A program made the translations under genes and the position numbers. A stretch of DNA of 64,000 nt, taken from the NCBI GenBank assembly GCA_964511385.1, contig CAZEFE010000010.1:1-64000 (forward strand), given 5' to 3'. Source of the stretch: CAILHX01 sp964511385 (GTDB lineage Bacteria > Pseudomonadota > Gammaproteobacteria > Burkholderiales > Methylophilaceae). Positions 24,851 to 34,057 of the stretch are shown one piece after another. Each line of letters begins with the position of its first letter. Positions within the stretch are counted from its first letter, which is position 1. Under the pieces are notes generated by a model. That model had not been told where the DNA came from and searched no databases. It was given only the letters and a program-made list of their open reading frames with translations.

Positions 24851-25987
24851 ATGGCGACCATAGGAATAGTAGCCGGTGAAGCCTCTGGCGATTTGCTGGG
24901 CAGTCATCTCATCGCGGCACTGAAGCAGCGCCGTCCCGACCTCGAGTTCATCGGTATCGCCGGTCCCAAAATGATGTCTGCCGGGGCGCGGTCCATGTTT
25001 TCCATGGAACGGCTGGCGGTGCGTGGATATTTCGAGGTGTTGCGCCATTATTTTGGCATCTTGAAGATTCGCCGGGCACTGGTACGTCATTTCCTGCAGC
25101 ATCCGCCGGATGTTTTTATCGGTATTGATGCCCCGGACTTCAATCTTGGTCTTGAACGCCAACTGAAGAAGCGCGGCATCAAAACAGTGCACTACGTCAG
25201 CCCATCCATCTGGGCATGGCGCAAAGGCCGGATCAAGGCCATCAAGCAGGCTGCTGACCAGGTGTTATGCCTGTTTCCGTTTGAAAAGCCTATTTACGAT
25301 GAAGCCGGCATTCCGGCCACGTATGTCGGTCACCCGCTGGCCGATGTACTGCCGCTGACGCAAAACAAGGCTTTGGTGCGAGAAGAGCTACAAATCACCG
25401 ATGCCGAGACGGTTATTGCCTTGCTGCCCGGCAGCCGCCAGAGCGAACTGGATTACATGGCCGACCTGTTTGTCAAAACCGCCATGCGCATTCAGCAGGA
25501 TGTGCCCAACGCGCTGTTTCTGGTTCCCACCATCAGCCGCGAAACCCGCGCCAAATTTTCTCTGGCGATTGAACGCAACCAGGCTTTTGGCGTTGATTTC
25601 AAACTCATGTTCGGGCATGCACACAAGGCAATGGCGGCTGCGGACGGGGTGATTGTCGCCTCCGGCACGGCAACGCTGGAAGCTGCGTTGCTCAAATGCC
25701 CGATGGTGATTACCTATCGCATGTCGCGCCTGAGTTGGCTGCTCATGAAACGCATGGGATATTTGCCTTGGGTTGGGTTACCCAACATCCTGGCGGGGAA
25801 ATTTCTGGTGCCGGAATTGCTGCAAGACCAAGCCACACCAGATGCGTTAGCTGAAGCGTTGTTGACCATGATTTTCGATCGTGAGCGCGTTGCTGGATTA
25901 AAAGAAGAGTACACCAAAATCCATTTGGCGCTACAGCAGAACACCGCAGAAAAAGCGGCTGACGCGATACTGGGCCTGCTGCCGTGA
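24851..25987 (+). CDS. lpxB: Lipid-A-disaccharide synthase
   Basis: A 378-residue GT19 glycosyltransferase that joins UDP-2,3-diacyl-GlcN and lipid X. Family motifs include GIVAGEASGDLLGSHLI, HYVSPSIWAWRKGRIK, LLPGSRQSE and ASGTATLEAALL. Its stop overlaps the rnhB start (GTGA). The ATG has a T-rich upstream stretch instead of a clear Shine-Dalgarno sequence. Confidence 0.97.
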   Translation: MATIGIVAGEASGDLLGSHLIAALKQRRPDLEFIGIAGPKMMSAGARSMFSMERLAVRGYFEVLRHYFGILKIRRALVRHFLQHPPDVFIGIDAPDFNLGLERQLKKRGIKTVHYVSPSIWAWRKGRIKAIKQAADQVLCLFPFEKPIYDEAGIPATYVGHPLADVLPLTQNKALVREELQITDAETVIALLPGSRQSELDYMADLFVKTAMRIQQDVPNALFLVPTISRETRAKFSLAIERNQAFGVDFKLMFGHAHKAMAAADGVIVASGTATLEAALLKCPMVITYRMSRLSWLLMKRMGYLPWVGLPNILAGKFLVPELLQDQATPDALAEALLTMIFDRERVAGLKEEYTKIHLALQQNTAEKAADAILGLLP

Positions 25988-26541
25988 TTTGCGGCGTAGA
26001 TGAGGCAGGGCGTGGGCCGTTGGCAGGCGCCGTGTTTGCCGCTGCCGTGATACTGGATCCAGCCAGGCCCATCACTGGCTTGGCTGACTCCAAAAAGCTC
26101 TCTGAAAAAAAACGCGATGCGCTGGCGCAGGTCATCAAGCAGCAGGCGCTGGCCTGGTGCATAGCCTCCGCCAGTGCGCAAGAAATCGATGCCATCAACA
26201 TCCTGCAAGCCAGCATGCTGGCCATGAAGCGAGCCGTGGAAGGGTTGTCGCTGCTGCCGACACAAGTGCTGGTGGATGGTCTGCATTGTCCGAACACGGC
26301 TTTCCCATCACAGGCGATAGTGAAAGGGGATAGCAAAGTGGCGGAAATCTCCGCGGCCTCCATCCTGGCCAAAACCGCGCGCGACGCGGAAATGCTGGAA
26401 TTGCACGCACTGTACCCGCAATACGGATTTGATCGGCACAAAGGTTACCCGGTGCCGATGCACCTGACGGCGCTGGCGGAGTACGGAATTTCTCCCGTAC
26501 ACCGCCGCAGTTATGCGCCGGTCAAAATGTATCTGACCTAA
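25984..26541 (+). CDS. rnhB: Ribonuclease HII
   Basis: A 185-residue RNase HII that removes ribonucleotides and RNA primers from DNA. Catalytic acids are seen in GVDEAGRGPLAGAV (D6, E7) and in the middle VDGLHCP and GDSKVAEISAASILAK segments. It is slightly shorter than typical because the start (GTG) lies only three codons before the catalytic motif, using the overlap with the lpxB stop. Its stop overlaps the stop of the convergent DUF4139 gene by 4 bp. Confidence 0.96.
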   Translation: MICGVDEAGRGPLAGAVFAAAVILDPARPITGLADSKKLSEKKRDALAQVIKQQALAWCIASASAQEIDAINILQASMLAMKRAVEGLSLLPTQVLVDGLHCPNTAFPSQAIVKGDSKVAEISAASILAKTARDAEMLELHALYPQYGFDRHKGYPVPMHLTALAEYGISPVHRRSYAPVKMYLT

Positions 26542-27986
26542 TACTTCACCTGCACCCGGTAGCTGAGGGTGGTTTTGCCTTCGGCGGGGATGGTGATGTG
26601 CCAGACAGCGGTATTGCTGCTTGCCTTGGTGTGCTCATGGCTGGTTTTCAGCATTTTCCAGTCGCCGGGAATCGGCTCTTGTATGGTGACGGTCACCGCT
26701 TCTTTCTTCGCGTTTTTCAGCACAATCTCATAAGCGCTTTCAAACAACGCGGTGCCTTTGCCCGGATTGGGCAGTTTCTTGAAATCGGTCTGTTTCTTGT
26801 CGGCGGTGACGTCAAAGGCTTCGCCCAGCTTTAACCGCACTTTTTCATTTTTGGGGGTGTGTTCTATGTTGTCCTCACCCACAAATTGCGCGTTTCCTGC
26901 GGCATCCTTTTTGTAAACGCGGATCACCCCTTTGGGCAGCGGTATGCCGAGCTTTGCGCTGTCCTTATTCTCAAACTCGACAAACACACCTACTTTCATT
27001 TTCTGGCCGAGGTCGCCGTAGCTGCCCTGGTAGTAATAATCGCCGCCCTTGAGCAGCAACTCCTTGCGTACTGGCACTTGAGCCGCCGAGAGCAGGGAAA
27101 CCTGTTTGGTCTGGTTTTCGGCAATGGTGGTGGGGCGATCCAGGCTGTACAAATGGTATTCCAGCAGCGATTCTTCGCGCATAGCCGGTGCTGCGTCAGC
27201 TGCAACAGCCATTTCCATCTTGGCCATCGCGCGTAGCGGGCGCAGTTCGTCCCTGACGCGGTTCACGTCGCCTGCGACCAGTTGTAGCCTGGCATTGCGA
27301 TAGGCCGCGCCGCTGGTGTTGGTCAGCGTGACCCAGCCCGACAAGTCCATCCGGTCATCGCCGGCATTCAATTCGGCTACGTAATCCGCTTTCCAGCCCA
27401 ACCCTCTGGTCAGGTAGCTTAATTCCACATCTTGCTGCGATGAGCCGCTGTTATTCAATGACATGACTAATGTAGGCCTGTCGCGCAGGTTTTCGGGGAC
27501 ATCCGGGTAAACGATTCGGCCGGGTATGCCGGTTTCGATACGGTCGGCAAATTTAAGCACGACGCCATTATTGGCGGACAGCACTTGCGCCTGCTCGCTG
27601 CTTTCTACGCCGGTGGCGCTATTGGTTTTGATGATGCTTACTGATTTGCCCACGTATTTTTCCAGCAGCTTTTGCGGGGTCAGCAGATCAAAATCAAAAT
27701 TCTGCTCGATGACGGCAAGTTTTCCCGGCGCGGAGATACTGCGCAGCAGCGCGGTTTCCGGGCGCATCTGCGCGCTTACATCGCGGAATGCCAGGCTATT
27801 GGTGCCGCTGCCCAGGCGAATCTGGCGCTGGTCTTTGATCAGCGCCAGATTTTCGTTGTAGATGGTCACCGCTACGCTTTGCTGGTCTTGCAGAGTGCTG
27901 CGCAGTTCATCGGCAGCCAATGTGACGCAGGGTAGGGCGAGGATCAAAGGGGCTAGCAAAGATCGATAGCGGATCACCGTGGGCAT
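26538..27986 (-). CDS. DUF4139 domain protein, secreted
   Basis: A 482-residue protein with a signal peptide (RSLLAPLILALPCVTLAADE). The mature part has the layout of the DUF4139 family: VTIYNENLALIKDQRQIRL near the start, then WKADYVAELN, LSGWVTLTNTSGAAYRNARL and a C-terminal half of beta strands ending in TTLSYRVQVKY. The function of these periplasmic or surface proteins in bacteria is unknown. The start is the ATG at 27986, because GGAGAACAAC precedes it and a signal peptide follows. An upstream in-frame extension of 52 codons runs into the rne terminator and is rejected. Confidence 0.85.
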   Translation of the reverse strand: MPTVIRYRSLLAPLILALPCVTLAADELRSTLQDQQSVAVTIYNENLALIKDQRQIRLGSGTNSLAFRDVSAQMRPETALLRSISAPGKLAVIEQNFDFDLLTPQKLLEKYVGKSVSIIKTNSATGVESSEQAQVLSANNGVVLKFADRIETGIPGRIVYPDVPENLRDRPTLVMSLNNSGSSQQDVELSYLTRGLGWKADYVAELNAGDDRMDLSGWVTLTNTSGAAYRNARLQLVAGDVNRVRDELRPLRAMAKMEMAVAADAAPAMREESLLEYHLYSLDRPTTIAENQTKQVSLLSAAQVPVRKELLLKGGDYYYQGSYGDLGQKMKVGVFVEFENKDSAKLGIPLPKGVIRVYKKDAAGNAQFVGEDNIEHTPKNEKVRLKLGEAFDVTADKKQTDFKKLPNPGKGTALFESAYEIVLKNAKKEAVTVTIQEPIPGDWKMLKTSHEHTKASSNTAVWHITIPAEGKTTLSYRVQVKY

Positions 27987-28082
27987 GTTGTTCTCCAAAC
28001 GAGGGTAGGAAGCTAACAAACGGACGCAGACGTGTTCTGTTGACCAGATGATACTGAAAATCTCTGTGTCTGACGTATAAAC

Positions 28083-28110
28083 GACAAAGCCCCGTTTCCG
28101 GGGCTTTGTC
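28083..28110 (-). terminator. Terminator hairpin of rne
   Basis: An 11-bp perfect stem, GACAAAGCCCC (28083-28093) with GGGGCTTTGTC (28100-28110), has a 6-nt loop 16 bp after the rne stop. On the minus strand only a short T-rich tail follows, so it may also protect the 3' end. It separates rne from the DUF4139 gene read in the same direction. Confidence 0.75.
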
Positions 28111-28125
28111 AGGGTAGTGAAAAAC

Positions 28126-30615
28126 TTACTTTTGCGTTTCAACCATCATTAGCGGTTCCTGAGCGGCCTGCTCTTCTTCGGCTTTTTTCTTCCAGGCCGG
28201 TGTTCTGGCTGGCTTGCGCGGGGCAGGTTCCTCTTCGACCACCACTGCTTTTACGGCATCCGCCTTGGTTTCCACCATTTCCAGACCGGCACTGGCCAGA
28301 TCGGCAACGATAGGCTCAGGTGCCTTGCGGCGACGCGGTGCGCGTGGTTTGCGTTCGGCCTTGGCAGGTGCTTCAGCCTCGGCTTCCGCTGCAGCGCTAG
28401 GCGGGGCTTCCTGGGCTGCGACTGCGGTTTCTACCGGCGCAACTGGTGCCGCTACGGTTTCAACCACTGCTGCGGCGGCTGGTTGAACTGCTTCGGGTTC
28501 TGCTGCCACGGCAGTTTGCACAATTTCCAGTTGCTCGCCGGCGGCCTCGTTAGCAGGGCGCTGTTGACGTGGCGGACGCTCGCCGCGCTCACCACGACCA
28601 CCGCGGCCACGATTGCGACGACCGCCGCGGGTTTCGCCTTTTTCCGTGGCTTCGGCAGCAGGTTGCTGCGTTTCTATCGAACTGACGGCCTGTGGCTTTT
28701 CTGCGCGTTCGGTGCGTTCACGCTCTGGACGAGGAGGACGCTGCTCGCGCGGAGGTCGTGCCTGCTGCGGTTTGGCTGCACTTTCCGCCTGTGCATTGCG
28801 CGGTGCCTGGTCGCGGTCGTAATCACGATTGCGGTTGCGGTTGCGGCCACCGCGCTCGTTGCGGTCACGCTGTCCTTGTCCTTTGCGGGCCGGTTTGGCT
28901 TCGACTTTGTTTTCTTCTTCCTTGGCGGCGGTGATTTTACCCAGCCAGGATTTGAAACGGCCGAACAGACCGGGCTTTTCGGCCACTTCTTCGATGACGA
29001 TAGGGGCTGCAGTTGTTGGCGTAATGCCTTTGACCGCCGCTTCCTGACGTGCGGGTTTGGCTTCCTGCTGTTTGGCGCTGCCTGCGGATTCTTCCGACTC
29101 GGTGGGCAGTTCCACCAGTTCGTAGCTGCGAATGTTCTCGACGTCGCCAACTTCATTTTCGCGCAGGCGCACGATGGTGTAGTTCGGCGTTTCCAGATGG
29201 ATATTGGGAATCAGGATGACGCTGATATCCATGCGCTGTTCCACGGCGTGAATATCGCTGCGTTTTTCGTTGAGCAGGAAGGTTGCCACTTCGACCGGCA
29301 GTTGTACCTGCACCGCGCCGGTGTTTTCCTTCATGGATTCTTCCTGAACGATGCGCAGGATGTGCAACGCGGTGGATTCGATACCGCGAATATGGCCAGT
29401 GCCGTGGCAGCGCGGGCAAGGGATGTGGTTGGATTCACCCAGGGATGGGCGCAGGCGCTGGCGCGACAGTTCCATCAAGCCGAAGCGGGAAATCTTGCCG
29501 GTCTGCACGCGGGCGCGGTCGTAATGCAGCGCGTCGCGCAGGCGATTTTCCACTTCACGCTGGTTACGTGCGCTTTCCATGTCAATGAAGTCAATCACCA
29601 CCAGGCCACCCAGGTCGCGCAGGCGCAATTGGCGGGCGACTTCTTCAGCTGCTTCCAGGTTGGTGTTGAACGCGGTTTGCTCGATGTCGCTGCCACGGGT
29701 GGCACGGCCAGAGTTGACGTCTACCGAAACCAGCGCTTCGGTATGGTCGATCACAATGGCGCCGCCGGAAGGCAGGCGAACTTCTCTTGAAAATGCGGTT
29801 TCGATCTGGTGTTCGATCTGGAAGCGCGAGAACAACGGCACGTCATCGCGATACAGTTTCACACGCGACACGTTGCCGGGCATGACGTGGTTCATGAACT
29901 GCACGGCTTGCTCGTAAATATCCGGCGTATCGATCAGGATTTCGCCGATGTCAGGCTGGTAGTAATCGCGGATGGCGCGAATCACCAGGCTGCCTTCCTG
30001 ATAAATGAGGAAAGCGCCTTTTTGCAGGTTGGAGGCATTTTCGATAGCCGTCCACAGTTGCAGCAGGTAGTTGAGGTCCCATTGCAGCTCTTCCAGCGTA
30101 CGGCCGATACCAGCGGTACGCGCAATGATGCTCATGCCGTTGGGCACTTCGAGCTGCGCCATGATATCGCGCAACTCGTTGCGGTCTTCGCCTTCGATAC
30201 GGCGCGATACGCCGCCGCCGCGCGGGTTGTTCGGCATCAGCACCAGATAGCGGCCTGCCAGGCTGATAAAAGTGGTAAGCGCGGCGCCTTTGTTGCCGCG
30301 CTCGTCTTTCTCGACCTGCACGATGATTTCCTGGCCTTCGCGCAGCACATCCTGGATACGCTTGCCGTCGGCATCGTTCAGGTAATTGCTGCGGGCGACT
30401 TCCTTGAAGGGCAGGAATCCGTGGCGGTCGGTGCCGTAATTGACAAAAGCGGCTTCGAGCGAAGGCTCGATGCGGGTGATGACGCCTTTGTAGATATTGC
30501 TTTTCTTTTGTTCTTTTCCTGCGTGTTCGATGTCCAGGTCGATCAGTTTCTGGCCATCAACAATCGCAACACGCAGCTCTTCAGCCTGTGTTGCATTAAA
30601 TAACATGCGTTTCAT
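28126..30615 (-). CDS. rne: Ribonuclease E
   Basis: An 829-residue endoribonuclease that starts most mRNA decay and matures rRNA and tRNA. The N-terminal catalytic half (1-500) has an S1 domain, the DNase-like acidic site VSVDVNSGRAT with DFIDM, and the zinc-link motif C400-P-R-C403. The C-terminal half (about 510-829) is unstructured: an Arg/Asn-rich RNA-binding stretch (about 560-700) and then Ala/Glu/Pro-rich tracts ending in basic APRRRK and ARTPAWKKK motifs. This is the scaffold where helicase and other degradosome proteins dock. A long leader with several hairpins precedes it. Confidence 0.97.
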   Translation of the reverse strand: MKRMLFNATQAEELRVAIVDGQKLIDLDIEHAGKEQKKSNIYKGVITRIEPSLEAAFVNYGTDRHGFLPFKEVARSNYLNDADGKRIQDVLREGQEIIVQVEKDERGNKGAALTTFISLAGRYLVLMPNNPRGGGVSRRIEGEDRNELRDIMAQLEVPNGMSIIARTAGIGRTLEELQWDLNYLLQLWTAIENASNLQKGAFLIYQEGSLVIRAIRDYYQPDIGEILIDTPDIYEQAVQFMNHVMPGNVSRVKLYRDDVPLFSRFQIEHQIETAFSREVRLPSGGAIVIDHTEALVSVDVNSGRATRGSDIEQTAFNTNLEAAEEVARQLRLRDLGGLVVIDFIDMESARNQREVENRLRDALHYDRARVQTGKISRFGLMELSRQRLRPSLGESNHIPCPRCHGTGHIRGIESTALHILRIVQEESMKENTGAVQVQLPVEVATFLLNEKRSDIHAVEQRMDISVILIPNIHLETPNYTIVRLRENEVGDVENIRSYELVELPTESEESAGSAKQQEAKPARQEAAVKGITPTTAAPIVIEEVAEKPGLFGRFKSWLGKITAAKEEENKVEAKPARKGQGQRDRNERGGRNRNRNRDYDRDQAPRNAQAESAAKPQQARPPREQRPPRPERERTERAEKPQAVSSIETQQPAAEATEKGETRGGRRNRGRGGRGERGERPPRQQRPANEAAGEQLEIVQTAVAAEPEAVQPAAAAVVETVAAPVAPVETAVAAQEAPPSAAAEAEAEAPAKAERKPRAPRRRKAPEPIVADLASAGLEMVETKADAVKAVVVEEEPAPRKPARTPAWKKKAEEEQAAQEPLMMVETQK

Positions 30616-31177
30616 TTGTTGTTATCTCCCGCGCTCAAAGCGGGTGTGTAACGCAAAGCCAAAACATGGCCGAAGGAGAACACTGCCGGGAGACAGTGGG
30701 TCAGACAATAGCTACCGTATGGCACAGGTCATCGTTAAGTGCGGGCGTTTCATTGACGCCTGCCTGGGGCGAATGAAATTCGCCAAAGAATCCTGTTTTA
30801 TATCAAATCGTTAAGCAGCAAAGCTAACGTCGAATGTAAAATTGCGCGACACGGTTTTTTCGTGTCCGGCACGACTATCGTTTACAATAAACCCGGTTTT
30901 GGTTCTCGCCACGCGGCTAATCATGGTTAGCGTATCGTTACATGGCAGCGCTTGAGCGCAATTAATTTGGTAACTCTATGGTTCGTCACGTTGCTGGCAT
31001 TAGCCATGTTTGTAAAGCATGGCGATTAGCTGAAGTAACGGGAACCAGTGGTTGACCCAACTTGCTAAGAATCGCTACTTCTTTCAGCGTTGGCTGGAAT
31101 GGTGAGCGAAATTAACCAGAATTCCTTTGGTTTGCCTTGCTGCATTGGCAAACACGACACGCGCAAGTATAGGCTAG
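30616..31177. promoter_or_regulatory. rne/rluC divergent gap with hairpin-rich rne leader
   Basis: This 562-bp gap has no convincing gene. Next to rne it holds hairpins that would form in the rne 5' UTR: 30628-30644 (CCCGC/GCGGG, whose arm shares the GGG of the GGGAG ribosome binding site), 30681-30698 (CACTG/CAGTG), about 30741-30763 (8 pairs), 30768-30784 (GGCGAAT/ATTCGCC, perfect) and 30848-30866 (GACACG/CGTGTC). In enterobacteria the rne 5' UTR is folded and cut by RNase E itself. Further hairpins at 30916-30931 (GCTAA/TTAGC) and 31003-31023 (GCCATG/CATGGC) lie on the rluC side, beyond a TACAAT-like -10 near 30883. Confidence 0.5.
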
Positions 31178-32140
31178 ATGACAGAAATAGGCAAAAACTC
31201 CGTTACCCTGTTGACGGTTGATGAGAGTGGGGAAGGGCAGCGCATTGATAATTTCCTGGCGCGGCAGCTGAAAGGCGTCCCTAAAAGTCACATTTATCGC
31301 ATTCTGCGTAGCGGCGAAGTCCGGGTAAACCGCGGCCGCGTTGAGGCTACCCATCGCTTGCAGATCGGGGAGGTGGTGCGTATTCCGCCTGTGCGTACGG
31401 CGGCACCGGAAAAAACGGCGGGCAGCGCGCCTGTGGCGGCTCGTCTTGCTGGCGCGGTCATTTATGAAGACGATGCCATGCTGGCCTTGGATAAACCTGC
31501 CGGAATGGCGGTGCACGGCGGTAGCGGTATTTCTCGCGGCGTCATCGAGCAACTGCGCCTGGAGCGGCCGCAGGCCAAGTTTCTGGAGTTGGCGCACCGG
31601 CTGGATCGGGAAACCTCGGGTGTGCTGCTGATCGGCAAGAAGCGCAGCGCATTGGTGGCGCTGCACGACATGATGCGCGAAAACAAAATGCGCAAGCGCT
31701 ATACCATACTGGTCAAAGGCCGTTGGCCGGACCAGAAGCGGCGTGTGGTGCTACCGCTGGTCAAACGCGAAATCGAAAACGGCGAGAAGCGTGTCAGCGT
31801 GGAGGAAGGTGGGCAGCGCTCCGAAACCATTTTCTACCTCAAGGAACATCTGGGGGACTACTCATTGCTGGAAGCGGAATTGATCACCGGGCGTACGCAC
31901 CAGTTGCGGGTGCAACTGGTGCATCTTGGGTATCCCATTGTCGGGGATGATAAATATGGCGATTTTGCGCTGAATAAAGTACTGCAAAAGCGCGGGCTGA
32001 AGCGCATGTTCTTGCATTCCACCGAAACCACACTCAAACACCCGTTGACGGGCGAGACGCTGATATTGGCGGCACCGCTACCGCCAGAGCTGCAGAAATT
32101 TGTTGATTCATTGAAAGAGCGTCATGCCGAGCAAGTTTGA
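31178..32140 (+). CDS. rluC: RluC/RluD-type 23S rRNA pseudouridine synthase
   Basis: A 320-residue enzyme with an N-terminal S4 RNA-binding domain (QRIDNFLARQLKGVPKSHIY) and the RsuA/RluA catalytic domain. The catalytic D143 is in AHRLDRETSGVLLIGKK, one residue off the E. coli RluC position. RluC modifies U955, U2504 and U2580 of 23S rRNA. Its 3' end overlaps the HAD phosphatase gene by 17 bp, and divergence from rne is typical of Proteobacteria. Confidence 0.94.
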   Translation: MTEIGKNSVTLLTVDESGEGQRIDNFLARQLKGVPKSHIYRILRSGEVRVNRGRVEATHRLQIGEVVRIPPVRTAAPEKTAGSAPVAARLAGAVIYEDDAMLALDKPAGMAVHGGSGISRGVIEQLRLERPQAKFLELAHRLDRETSGVLLIGKKRSALVALHDMMRENKMRKRYTILVKGRWPDQKRRVVLPLVKREIENGEKRVSVEEGGQRSETIFYLKEHLGDYSLLEAELITGRTHQLRVQLVHLGYPIVGDDKYGDFALNKVLQKRGLKRMFLHSTETTLKHPLTGETLILAAPLPPELQKFVDSLKERHAEQV

Positions 32141-32780
32141 ATTATTGATTTTTGATTGGGATGGCACGCTGGCTGATTCGACCCAGGCCATTGTAGAGGC
32201 ACTTAATGTGGCGAGTCAGGAAACGGGATTGCCGCAGCCTTCCGAGCAGGCTTCGCGCGCCATTATCGGTCTGGAATTGCGGCAGGCGCTGCGTACCCTG
32301 TTTGGTGAAGTGGACGAACAGCAGTTGCAGCAATTGGTGCGTAGCTATCACCGGCATTATTCCGCGGTGCAGGATGATATTCCATTGTTTGCCGGTGCCG
32401 GGGAGGCCTTGCGCGAATTGGCTGGAAACGGCCACCTGCTTGCCGTGGCGTCCGGCAAGGGGCGGCGCGGCCTGACGCACGCCATCCAGTCGTCTGGTGT
32501 TGGCGACATCATTCTCGCATCGCGCAGTGCCGACGATTGCCATTCCAAGCCGCATCCGCAAATGCTGCATGAAATCATGGATGAACTGGGCGTGGAGGCT
32601 GAGCGTGCAGTGATGATCGGGGACACCACTTTTGATCTGCAAATGGCCAGTAATGCCGGCGTATCCAGCTTGGGCGTGACCTACGGTGCGCAGCCGCTGG
32701 AAAACCTGCTGCCACATTCGCCGCTGGCTACTTTCGACAGTTTTGCTACACTTCATGCATGGTTATGCGCGAACGCCTGA
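32124..32780 (+). CDS. HAD-IA family hydrolase (phosphoglycolate phosphatase-like)
   Basis: A 218-residue HAD hydrolase. Motif I is IFDWDGTLADS (D11, D13), motif II lies in VASGKGRRG, motif III is K in SKPHPQM and motif IV is MIGDTTFDLQMA. The helical cap sits between motifs I and II, as in Gph. The substrate is not fixed by sequence; a phosphoglycolate or nucleotide phosphate is likely. It overlaps rluC upstream and the Rieske gene downstream (22 bp), so the set is one transcript. Confidence 0.88.
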   Translation: MPSKFELLIFDWDGTLADSTQAIVEALNVASQETGLPQPSEQASRAIIGLELRQALRTLFGEVDEQQLQQLVRSYHRHYSAVQDDIPLFAGAGEALRELAGNGHLLAVASGKGRRGLTHAIQSSGVGDIILASRSADDCHSKPHPQMLHEIMDELGVEAERAVMIGDTTFDLQMASNAGVSSLGVTYGAQPLENLLPHSPLATFDSFATLHAWLCANA

Positions 32781-33100
32781 TCTGTGCCAGCCAGGATTTG
32801 GTGGAGCAGGGGCAGGGGGTCAGCTTTCCTGTTTCCGAGGCTGAAGGTGTCACTGGTTTTGTGGTGCGCTACCGTGGCATTGTTTCGGGTTACATCAATC
32901 AATGCGCACATGTGCCAGTACCTCTTGATTGGCAAGAAGGGAAGTTTTTTGACTTGACCGGGCACTACCTGATTTGTGCTACCCATGGCGCTCAGTATGA
33001 GCCGGAAACTGGAGCATGCGTGTTGGGGCCCTGCAAGGGGAGGTCTTTGCAGAAGTTATGCGTTGCAGAGCGCGATGGCTATGTTTATCTTGTTGAATAG
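32759..33100 (+). CDS. Small Rieske [2Fe-2S] protein
   Basis: A 113-residue stand-alone Rieske domain. Cluster ligands are C49-A-H51 and C73-A-T-H76, the C-x-H...C-x2-H pattern of dioxygenase-type ferredoxins. Two extra cysteines (C87, C92) follow. Such proteins are often found between a Gph-like phosphatase and an S49 peptidase in betaproteobacteria, but the redox partner is unknown. There is no signal peptide, so it is cytoplasmic. Start: the ATG given or one two codons later. Confidence 0.85.
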   Translation: MVMRERLICASQDLVEQGQGVSFPVSEAEGVTGFVVRYRGIVSGYINQCAHVPVPLDWQEGKFFDLTGHYLICATHGAQYEPETGACVLGPCKGRSLQKLCVAERDGYVYLVE

Positions 33101-33115
33101 ATTAGAAAGTTGACG

Positions 33116-34045
33116 ATGTCGGACAATCAAAACTGGGAGCGCAGTACTCTGGAAAAGCTGGCGATGGGCGCGTTGCAGGAACAAAAACGTGCTCGGCACT
33201 GGGGTATTTTTTTCAAGACGCTGACGTTTGTCTATCTGTTTGCGCTGCTGTTCCTGGCATTGGACTGGATAGGGCCCGGCCGGGCTGCAACCGGCGCACA
33301 TACGGCGGTTATCAGCATCGATGGCGTCATCGGCGAAGGTGATGCAGTAAATGCAAGCGATACCGTATCCAGTCTGCAATCGGCATTCGAGGACAAGAAC
33401 ACCAAAGGCGTCATCCTGCGCATCAACAGCCCTGGCGGCAGCCCTGTTCAAGCCGGCATCATCAATGATGAAATCCGCCGCTTGCGCAAACTGCACCCCA
33501 AGATACCGCTGTATGCCGTGGTGGAAGATGTTTGTGCTTCGGGTGGTTATTACATTGCTGCTGCGGCCGATAGGATTTATGTGGATAAAGCCAGTATCGT
33601 AGGCTCAATCGGGGTGTTGATGGATGGGTTTGGTTTCACCGGCGCCATGCAGAAACTGGGCGTGGACCGCCGGTTGATGACGGCAGGGGAAAACAAGGCC
33701 ATTCTGGATCCATTTTCACCGGTGAACCCCAAGCATCAAGTGTATGCACAGGCCATGCTGCGCCAGATTCACCAGCAGTTCATCAAGGTGGTGCGCGATG
33801 GCCGGGGCGCTCGCTTGAAGGAAACCCCGGAAATTTTTTCCGGCCTGTTCTGGACTGGCGAAAAAAGCATAGAACTTGGTCTGGCTGACGGATTCGGCAG
33901 CGCCAACAGCGTTGCTCGCGATGTGATCAAAGAGGAAAACCTTGTGGACTTTACTACGACTGAAGGCTTGGCTGACCGTTTTGCCAGAAGGCTGGGTGCT
34001 TCCGTCATGAGTACGCTATCCGGCAACTCCTTCAAATTACACTAA
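33116..34045 (+). CDS. S49 family signal peptide peptidase (SppA-like)
   Basis: A 309-residue short SppA. One N-terminal membrane helix (TLTFVYLFALLFLALDWIG) anchors a periplasmic ClpP-like domain. The catalytic Ser is S142 in DVCASGGYYIAAAAD and the likely Lys is in TAGENKAILDPF. It degrades cleaved signal peptides and other membrane-bound peptides. The ATG at 33116 was chosen over an in-frame TTG six bases upstream, because AGAAAG then has suitable spacing. A FecR-SPOR gene follows after 12 bp. Confidence 0.92.
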   Translation: MSDNQNWERSTLEKLAMGALQEQKRARHWGIFFKTLTFVYLFALLFLALDWIGPGRAATGAHTAVISIDGVIGEGDAVNASDTVSSLQSAFEDKNTKGVILRINSPGGSPVQAGIINDEIRRLRKLHPKIPLYAVVEDVCASGGYYIAAAADRIYVDKASIVGSIGVLMDGFGFTGAMQKLGVDRRLMTAGENKAILDPFSPVNPKHQVYAQAMLRQIHQQFIKVVRDGRGARLKETPEIFSGLFWTGEKSIELGLADGFGSANSVARDVIKEENLVDFTTTEGLADRFARRLGASVMSTLSGNSFKLH

Positions 34046-34057
34046 AGGATGCGGAAG

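Noticed and set aside
27987..28142. 52-codon N-terminal extension of the DUF4139 protein
   Set aside because: It would begin inside the rne 3' end and terminator hairpin and would bury the signal peptide. A good RBS precedes the ATG at 27986.
28483..29790. 435-codon open frame antisense to rne
   Set aside because: It is opposite the Ala/Arg-rich RNase E tail, which gives stop-free antisense frames.
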